A model generated the notes under the pieces. The model did not search any database and was not told the origin of the DNA. It was given only the letters and a program-made list of their open reading frames with translations. Shown piece by piece: positions 8,756 through 14,779 of a stretch of DNA of 14,779 bases (positions within the stretch are counted from its first letter, which is position 1; every line of letters begins with the position of its first letter). The stretch comes from Botryococcus braunii. Lineage: Eukaryota > Chlorophyta > Trebouxiophyceae. The DNA lies in NCBI GenBank assembly GCA_002005505.1, contig MVGU01001992.1:1-14779 (forward strand). The letters are read 5' to 3'. A program made the translations under genes and the position numbers.

Positions 8756-8869
8756 CTGCGTGGTGCACAAGGGGAAGTCAGAACCGTCAAAGCAACAATG
8801 ATGAAGTCTGGAGGTCTACGAAAGGGGGTCTATGAAAGGGGATGCTACTTCCAATCTTGCATGTGGCGA

Positions 8870-9194
8870 GAGAGGGGGGGGGGAGGGAGGGAGAGGGAGG
8901 GGGGGGAGGGGGGAGGGGGAGGGGGGGAGGGGGGGGGAGGGAGGGAGGAGGGAGAGAGAGGAGGGGAGGGGACGGGAGGGAGGGAGGGAGGAGGGAGGAG
9001 GAGGAGAGGGAGGGGAGAGAGAGAGAGAGGAGAGAGAGGAGAGAGAGGGAGGGGGAGAGAGGAGAGAGAGGAGAGAGAGAGAGGAGAGGAGAGAGGGAGA
9101 GGGAGAGAGAGGAGAGAGGAGAGGGAGAGGAGAGGGGAGAGAGGAGAGGGAGGGGGAGAGGGGAGAGAGAGAGGGGGGGGGAGGGAGGGGGGAG

Positions 9195-9249
<55 letters not shown>

Positions 9250-9345
9250 GGGGGGGGGGGGGGAGGGAGAGGGAGAGGGAGAGGGACAGGGAGAGAGAGA
9301 GAGAGAGAGGAGGGGGAGGGGGACGGGGAGGGAGGGAGGGAGGGA
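8870..9345. repeat. Polypurine G/A tract with a ~50-bp G-run, inside an intron
   Basis: Nearly pure purine on the plus strand: (GAGG)n, (GA)n, and an almost uninterrupted G-run at about 9197-9263. It falls within the inferred intron 8756-9410, so the transcript carries CU/C. Open frames across it (proline/serine or glycine/arginine repeats) are low-complexity artefacts. Confidence 0.95.
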
Positions 9346-9410
9346 ATGTGTGAGAAAAGACAGTGTTTATGTATGACAAATGAAAAGTTAGAGTTTGAGA
9401 ATTGCTGCAC

Positions 9411-10311
9411 CTCATGCCCCAAGCCGGAAGGAGCGATCAACAAGGGGATGGTGGTCGCTGGGTTGTCCCGACTTTGTAGTGTTCCAACATCGATGACTGG
9501 ATTGCTGGACAAACTATGCACATTAGGCGCGTCTGTTGAAACCACGAGGTCCAGATGGCTAGCGGCGGTGGCTGGCAACTGAACAGGGGCTCTGGCACGG
9601 TCACGGGTTATTAGGCCACGTGCTGCTGTTGCGCTGACAATGGCCACGCCGGGTTGTTGGAGTGGCCTCTCAATGACGGGGACATATTTTCTATACAAGG
9701 GATTGTACTCTGTCAAAGTGGCATACAGCGTGCGCACTGCAGCATGCACAGATGACAAGGTATGCTGTTCAGGGAGGGGGGCTGATGTCACAAACACACA
9801 ATCTAACATGGACCCATGTACAACCTGCCCATCTGTAAAACAAGGAGCCCTGGGGCCTCTAAAACGCTGCGATAATGAGATACCAATATCTACAAGGGCA
9901 AGCAATTGGGCTTGCAGAGGTGGTGCCTCCCGAAGCAACTGTGCATGTCCATCTGGGAAGTGCACAAGGAATTGTCCTCCTATACCACGCTGTACTGAAC
10001 TCGCACATGCAGGACAGCGCCACCATTGTCCATCAGCAGCTATGTTGTGTAACAATTGTGGGTCTGATAGTATGCAGGGGGCATCGGCGGATCACTAGAA
10101 ACATGGCGCAACCCGGGGCAACCGGCTAGGAATGATGCCAATACTGTTTGAGACAGAGGCTGCATGCGTGAGAACTTTGTGTACCCCATGCCTAACATAT
10201 ATGTAAAGCGACCACAGAAGGCACACACACGAGCATTCAAACTGGCTGCCATGCGTGATGTCCACTCAGCCACGCGCTGCATCGCTTCCGTGCCTGACAC
10301 GGGCTCCCATC
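9411..10311 (-). CDS. Helitron protein leader region (CxxC pairs, N-P-L-Y motif)
   Basis: From acceptor CTCTGCAG (10312) the frame gives G-W-E-P-V-S-G-T-E-A-M-Q-R-V-A-E-W and a C-A-F-C pair (codons 10214-10225). A one-base shift at a G5 run (10077-10081) leads to C-I-L-S-D-P-Q-L-L-H-N-I and W-W-R-C-P-A-C (10005-10016). The two CxxC pairs suggest a zinc ribbon. Later come P-P-L-Q-A-Q-L-L-A-L and Y-N-P-L-Y-R-K-Y, which resemble the DUF6570-type leader ahead of Rep in many Helitron proteins, then S-G-L-G-H-E before the donor GAG|GTGCAG (9410, phase 0). The role is unproven but probably nucleic-acid binding. The frame is open for about 600 bp, without the composition artefacts that follow it. Confidence 0.75.
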
Positions 10312-10501
10312 CTGCAGAGTGCAACAGAAATGGGTGCAGCAGAAATGGGTGCACAGAAATGAGTGCATGTGTTTGTCAATTAAACTTGCAATCGTTATGC
10401 AACATGTGCGACAGTTTCTTGGACAGGTCATGCCTGAAATTGGCAGGCATACTATAGAGTCGAGTGCTACAGGAGAGACAACGACAGTGCTGAGGGTATA
10501 C

Positions 10502-10664
10502 CTTGCTGTGAAGTGGGGGCTGGGGCATCATCAAGGTCATCTGCAGATTCGTCATCATACATGGGTTCATCAATGTCCATGGCCACGGGGTCGGGGCCGG
10601 CAGCATGCAGGCATGCCTGTTCTTCGGCTGGCTCTAAACTTTCTGGATCACTGCCGACTCCTCC
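10502..10664 (-). CDS. Acidic N-terminal exon of the Helitron protein
   Basis: A short exon between acceptor GATTGTGCAG (10665) and donor CAAG|GTATAC (10501), phase 1 on both sides and matching its neighbours. It encodes an acidic, disordered-looking segment: S-D-P-E-S-L-E-P-A-E-E-Q, then D-I-D-E-P-M-Y-D-D-E-S-A-D-D-L-D-D-A. Acidic linkers like this are common near the N-terminus of transposon proteins. No domain is recognised. Confidence 0.6.
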
Positions 10665-10676
10665 TGCACAATCCAA

Positions 10677-10989
10677 GTTATAAGGGGCAGTTATTGCACC
10701 GAGCCATAATACGTCGTCCTTCCTTTCATATCGTGTCTTGCCTTAGGCGCAGGACGATTGACAGGTTTTGTGGGAGTTTCAGGTACAGCACCTGGTCGTG
10801 TGAGGGAGGGAGGGAGGGAGGGAGGGAGGGAGGGAGGTTCCAGTTATAAGGGGCAGTTATTGCACTGTGGGAACAGCACTGGGGAGGCCAGCCACAACAC
10901 GTCGTCCTTCCTTTCATATTCTGTCTTGCCTTACGAGCAGGATGATTGACAGGTTTTGTGGGAGTTTCAGGTACAGCACCTGGTCGTGT
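10677..10989 (-). repeat. Tandem partial duplication of an exon end plus donor, with a GAGG spacer
   Basis: About 125 bp (10677-10801) and about 148 bp (10842-10989) are direct copies, separated by (GAGG)n at 10802-10837. Both hold the coding segment reading P-G-A-V-P-E-T-P-T-K-P-V-N on the minus strand or its close relative. The outer copy keeps a good donor GCTC|GTAAGG (10934). In the inner copy the GT has become CT, so the inner copy now lies inside the intron 10665-10934. Confidence 0.75.
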
Positions 10990-11503
10990 CATTGTGGCTC
11001 CGGGATGCGAAAGCAGGACATGAGGCTGCGGGGATGGCGAACTTCTGCCACGTGCAGCGGGAGGTGAAGGCCCGGGGACCAGCGTTTCGGGGCTCGGCTC
11101 TGCAGGTGCATCTGTCAGTGTGCAACGCGGCCTCTGGTTTCGGGACCGTTCAGCCTGGCCACGTCGCCTTACCGACAACCTATACATGCGTGCAGCATGG
11201 GACGCTGTCTTCAAGGGAGCCTGGGGCTGGTGGACCACCTCTGAACACCACGCGGGCACAGATGTCAGTGAATTGAAAGGATGCAGGACGGCCTTGGCAA
11301 TGTGGACTATAGTACTGCCAGGTCAGCGCTGATACGTCGCGATAATATTCGTTTCGTTCGACCTTGCAAGGATCCATTGTTGTACCTGCCACACCTGCTG
11401 GCAGACTGCAGCCTTGGCTCTGGCGTTGCAGGCGTGCCAACCTTTGCAAACGACGTGTGCTGATTCGCACAGCCCGTGCAACTTTGCCCAAGGGCAACAC
11501 CAT
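10935..11503 (-). CDS. Probable N-terminal exon(s) of the Helitron protein, basic and proline-rich
   Basis: An ATG at 11503-11501 opens M-V-L-P-L-G-K-V-A-R-A-V-R and a leucine/arginine-rich helix (R-R-L-Q-R-L-A-R-L-Q-R-Q), and the frame stays open to about 11180. A second, overlapping frame from about 11260 to 10935 gives A-A-R-M-Y-R-L-S-V-R-R-R-G-Q-A-E-R and then a Pro/Ser/Thr-rich stretch ending at the GTAAGG donor. How the two frames join is unclear: an intron with a donor near 11394 or 11242, or another single-base error, would do. The basic character suggests DNA binding or nuclear import. The start codon is a guess, since no transcript evidence exists. Confidence 0.4.
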
Positions 11504-11552
11504 GGCACCCTGCAGTTCCACCAGCATCAGGTGTTTACAAGTGCCGTTTGAC

Positions 11553-12342
11553 AAGAACCACCAGTACTAATAATGACATGGTCATGGTCATGGTCACTGC
11601 AATTCGTTAATAATCGATCACTGCAGTGCCTGCTGTGATGTTGGCGTTGACACTTGGCGTTATTATTATTCCCTGCTAATTATAATTGTAAGTCAGAGGA
11701 ACTACCACTATTAATCACATGGTCATGGTCAGTGCAATTCGTTAATAATCGATCACTGCAGTGCCTACTGTGATGTTGGCGTTGAGACTTGGCGTTATTA
11801 TTATGACCTGCTAATTGTAAGTCGGAAGTGAAAAAAACAGTGCACTGCTGGCGTCTGCCGTCCGCTGACCGTTTAACTGCAGGCACTGGAGTCAAGTTCA
11901 AAATACATTGTGTTGCATGTGGACTTGGTCATGGCCATGGTCACTGCAATTCGTTAATAATCGATCACTGCAGTGGCTGCTGTGATGTTGGCGTTGAGAC
12001 TTGGGGTTATTATTATTACCTGCTAATTATAATTGTAAGTCAGAGGAACTACCACTATTAATGATCATGGTCATGGTCATGGTCATGGTCAGTGCAATTC
12101 GTTAATAATCGATCACTGCAGTGCCTACTGTGATGTTGGCGTTGAAACTTGGCGTTATTATTACTATTACCTGCTAATTGTAAGTCGGAAGTGAAAAAAA
12201 CACTGCACTGCTGGCGTCTGCCGTCCGCTGACCGTTTAACTGCAGGCACCGGAGTCAAGTTCAAAATACATTGTGTTGCATGTGGAGTTTCAGTGGCTGC
12301 AGTCAAGTTCAAAATACATTGTGTTGCTTGTGGAGTTCCAGA
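11553..12342. repeat. Higher-order tandem repeat (short-long dimer, two copies)
   Basis: The core GCAATTCGTTAATAATCGAT begins at 11599, 11734, 11946 and 12094, so spacings are 135, 212 and 148 bp and the dimer period is about 347-360 bp. Each unit starts with a (CATGGT)n run and contains the palindrome CACTGCAGTG followed by GTTGGCGTTGA and a TTATTATTA run. The long units add a GTGAAAAAAACA...AAATACATTGTGTTGC segment, whose end is triplicated near 12301-12333. The array lies just upstream of the transposon gene (its 5' side), where promoter or subterminal repeats would be expected. Confidence 0.9.
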
Positions 12343-12867
12343 ATTATAGTAGCAGAAGCGTGCTTACCAGCCTTCGTGTGTGGGACGTCGCACATGTCCT
12401 TGGGAGCAACTCCAGGGCGACCTGCGAACACATGTAAAGGATACGTGCAAGTTAGGATGCGGGGGAATCACCTGTGGCATTTTTGAGGTCATGTCGTTCG
12501 GCGGTGCTGCAAGGGTTCGTGAATAGCGGGTGCGTGCGACTCAATAGCTGCAGTAATTATTGCTTCGGCGATATGGTCTTCTACTACGTCCTTAAATAGG
12601 TTGCACGGATGCACAGGGATCCATTGGATCTCCGAACGGTTTCCGTATAGCACGGTGAACCTCGATCGTTGAAAATTCGGGAATTCAAGTAACATGCCCG
12701 TCTCCTAGGGCCATGGCAGCAAGATCTTGCTGCACATCCAAGGGATCCGACGGATCTCCCGAGGGAGGCCGGATTTTCTGAAAAACACCCTCATCGGATC
12801 CATGGATCGGGTCCAATCTAATTTTGTGATGCAAGGAATTGCTCCACAGATGGGACCAATTCGGATG
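12343..12867. other. No recognised gene; short GGATCC-rich repeats
   Basis: Between the tandem array and the right direct repeat I see no convincing open frame. Short words such as GGATC(C) recur at 12619, 12743 and 12796. TTGCTCCACAGATGG (12839-12853) is also present in both direct repeats, which suggests a patchwork of repeat fragments. Confidence 0.5.
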
Positions 12868-13549
12868 AACAAATTCCGTAGGATGAAGATACAACCCCGA
12901 GAAGTCTCCACAATGTTTTATCAGTAACACACATAGGAGCGCCCTTCGCCATTTGCCATGCTGTGAGAGACGGAGCCTGCGGAGCACGCAGGTTGCTCGG
13001 CATTTGTGGGCTTAGTTTCGACGGTATCCGCGCGGATAATCGACGTCGCCTAGCTGATAAGATGGGCCGAGGTCGGATCGAGGGGACTGTTTCCGCGGAG
13101 AATGGCCAAGGTTAGGCCATTTACCGATGCTCGCCGAATGATCAGCGAGAGCTTTGCGCTGAGCGCAAGCGATTAACTCCCGGAGAACGGGACCAATTCG
13201 CATGACGATCTCCAGTTTGATCCCGCCATCAGGCCGCGGACTTGCTCCACAGATCATCCACAGATCGCCGCGGACAGATCATCCACAGATCATCCACTGA
13301 TCATCCACACATCGCCGCGGACTTGCTCCACAGATGGCTCGGGAGGTCGGGGACGTGGGCAGGGGATGATCCCGGGCAGGAGAGGGCAGGAAGGCCCCAG
13401 GGACGCAGGAGCGAGCAGCTGTGGACTGCCCTGCGGGAGGCGCGGCCTGAAGCGCGTTGGCCGAGTCCATAGAAAAAGCGGCGTAATAATAACGATGAGG
13501 CCTCCAGCAACGCGATGGGCCCGCCGCTTTTATGAGGGGAGGGGGGCGT
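12868..13549 (+). repeat. Right copy of the ~640-680 bp direct repeat
   Basis: Same orientation and order as 1066-1702. It keeps the hairpins (12976-12992, 13025-13038, 13102-13120, 13154-13168) and the terminal inverted repeat (13474-13483 with 13522-13531). It differs by an extra ~45 bp of internal minisatellite at 13231-13335. At 13025-13038 the left copy's interrupted hairpin is a perfect 14-bp palindrome, TATCCGCGCGGATA. No coding function is seen. The left-right identity is high enough that the two copies are probably related by a fairly recent event. Confidence 0.85.
13231..13340 (+). repeat. Minisatellite with repeated ATCATCCACAG words
   Basis: GCCGCGGACTTGCTCCACAGAT occurs at both edges of this stretch. 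Between them ATCATCCAC recurs four times with CAG, TG or CAC spacers, alternating with ATCGCCGCGGA. The left direct repeat has only one equivalent of this segment, so the expansion is specific to the right copy. Confidence 0.8.
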
Positions 13550-14670
13550 TAGCAAGGCCCCAGGGAGGCACCAGCCAGCAGGAGGGAGGCTCTTGCTTTG
13601 GCGTTCTGATCAAGATGGGGAATGCGCGAATGAGTAAAAGGGACAGGAACAGGGAGGGTGCGGTCAGTATACTTGCTTGTACTCACCCTCATATCCTAGG
13701 CAGGTGACTTCAGGTGACCAAGCCTGATGTAAATTGAGCGCCCCCCCCCTCCCCCCCCCCCCCACCTTGGGGCCAGTGGAGAATTTCTAAGCTAGAGAAA
13801 TTCCACTGATGTGGTGTATACTTGTGAAAAACGTGACCGGCACAAGTTCAAGGGTCAATGGTTTGTGTTCATGCTGGGCTCCAAGTAGTTATACGGTGGC
13901 CATTTGCATCCTGTAGTCCATCTCATCGGTGTTTTTGACGATGCATGCACGATACAACGGGATTCGTTCTGACAGCAAAACCATTCGTATAAGATACCTG
14001 CATAAAGTGTTTAACGACGGCGAGCTGCTTGAGTATAGCTCCCCTATAGAGGGGTGGCAATTCATATCCATGGAAGTCCTCGAGTTTCAGTATTTATGGG
14101 ATAGTGCACACGTGTCACACAGATTGTGGCAGATCTGTTGGTTTGTAATGTCCAGTACTTGTGCAGTCGGCTTTGTTGGCATGAATGATCCATGTGTGGT
14201 ACTGTTGCCACGTAATGCGCTAAGGCTGCGGTATATTACAGGGATGAAGCCGGGTTGAGGTGCTGTTGGCAATGACGAAGGGTGATAATAACGGGAACCG
14301 GCGCCGATATCTTAAAAAACCCACAGTTCTCCACTTGTTCAGTCCATCCATGGCAAGCAACACGTTTCGGCCGGGGCGGCTCCTAGAGTGGATGGGATGG
14401 GGAAGGGATAGGGCGTCCTGCATGAAGACCACTTGCGGAACAAGCACTCGCACTATTTGCAGTATTTAAAACGAACAGAATGAAATATAAGCGTGCTTGA
14501 AAGGGCACAAGCTCGAGCGGAAGTGTGGATGCCCTCTGAAAGTCCCCAAACTCCTCGTGTATATTGTCCGATGGGCACATTCATCGGCCTAAAATACAAG
14601 TATACATTAGCTTTTCATTTGGAAACTGTTAAAGGGTGGCGATGGTGAGATAAGTGGAGCCTAAGGTTGG
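13550..14670. other. No recognised gene; right flank
   Basis: A C-rich run (13740-13762) is followed by ordinary-complexity AT-richer DNA. One frame is open on the plus strand at 13929-14258 (109 codons from ATG) with mixed composition, and a shorter frame opposes it on the minus strand. Neither resembles a family I know, and no splice or domain pattern supports either. I see no RNA gene. Confidence 0.45.
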
Positions 14671-14779
14671 CCTGGGAGGGAGGGGGAGGGGGAGGGGGAG
14701 GGGGGGGGGGGGGGGGGGAGAGAGGAGAGGAGGAGAGAGAGAGGAGAGAGGAGGAGAGGGGGAGAGGAGAGAGAGGAGA
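14671..14779. repeat. Polypurine G/A tract at the window edge
   Basis: (GGGA)n, a G-run of about 19 bases and (GA)n/(GAGG)n run to the end of the window on the plus strand. It resembles the tracts at 1-426 and 8870-9345 and probably continues beyond the edge. Confidence 0.95.

Noticed and set aside
8787..9410. The continuous minus-strand frame reading from the leader exon into a Pro/Ser run
   Set aside because: The protein-like part ends at a good GAG|GTGCAG donor (9410); the rest is a CT-rich intron read in frame by chance.
8687..9582. Plus-strand Gly/Arg/Glu-rich frames over 8870-9345
   Set aside because: They are translations of the polypurine tract and run antisense to Helitron exons.
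11553..12342. CRISPR-like array
   Set aside because: Units are 135-212 bp with no unique short spacers and are homologous throughout; this is a tandem satellite.
13250..13320. DnaA-box cluster / bacterial origin
   Set aside because: The words match loosely, but the window is clearly eukaryotic (spliceosomal introns) and the array is a minisatellite inside one repeat copy.

Overview
This is a eukaryotic window. Its main gene lies on the minus strand and is split by many short introns with canonical GT...AG ends (about 71-270 bp, longer where they hold simple repeats). The window also contains long GA/CT, GT and poly-G tracts, tandem repeats and dispersed repeats. Nothing in it looks bacterial. 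I suspect a repeat-rich alga or plant-like genome, but no host gene is present to prove this.

The central 9 kb (about 2,680-11,500, minus strand) is a Helitron-like rolling-circle transposon. Read from high to low coordinates, its open frames give: a basic/proline-rich and acidic N-terminus (11503-10502); a CxxC...CxxC and N-P-L-Y region like the leader found ahead of Helitron Rep domains (10311-9411); the Rep domain with its HUH motif (His-Val-His, codons 7988-7996) and its two-tyrosine motif YxxKY (codons 7398-7412); and a PIF1-type helicase with Walker A (6357-6380), Walker B (6063-6068), GDRKQ (5928-5951), the H-x-x-QG motif (4966-4989) and motif VI (4895-4918). A linker I do not recognise follows (4253-3112), and then a GIY-YIG nuclease domain with every expected active-site residue (3040-2682). 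Most exon junctions, including those leading to the GIY-YIG exon, agree in phase. That points to one Rep-helicase-GIY-YIG polyprotein gene. This is the most interesting thing here, because known Helitron variants with an extra nuclease (Helentrons) carry an AP-endonuclease-like domain instead.

The copy is not intact as read. There are at least six frame breaks, several of them at G/C homopolymers, and one in-frame TAG at 4820-4822. The catalytic motifs survive, so the breaks are either recent decay or uncorrected sequencing indels.

The element sits between two direct repeats (about 1066-1702 and 12868-13549) offset by 11.8 kb and closely similar. Both carry the same series of perfect hairpins. 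Upstream of the gene (higher coordinates) is a higher-order tandem array (11553-12342). Downstream is a 10-bp perfect hairpin followed, on the gene's strand, by T14 (2137-2093), which could be the element's 3' terminus or a transcription end. The outer parts (1-540, 540-1065, 13,560-14,779) hold microsatellites or sequence in which I recognise no gene.
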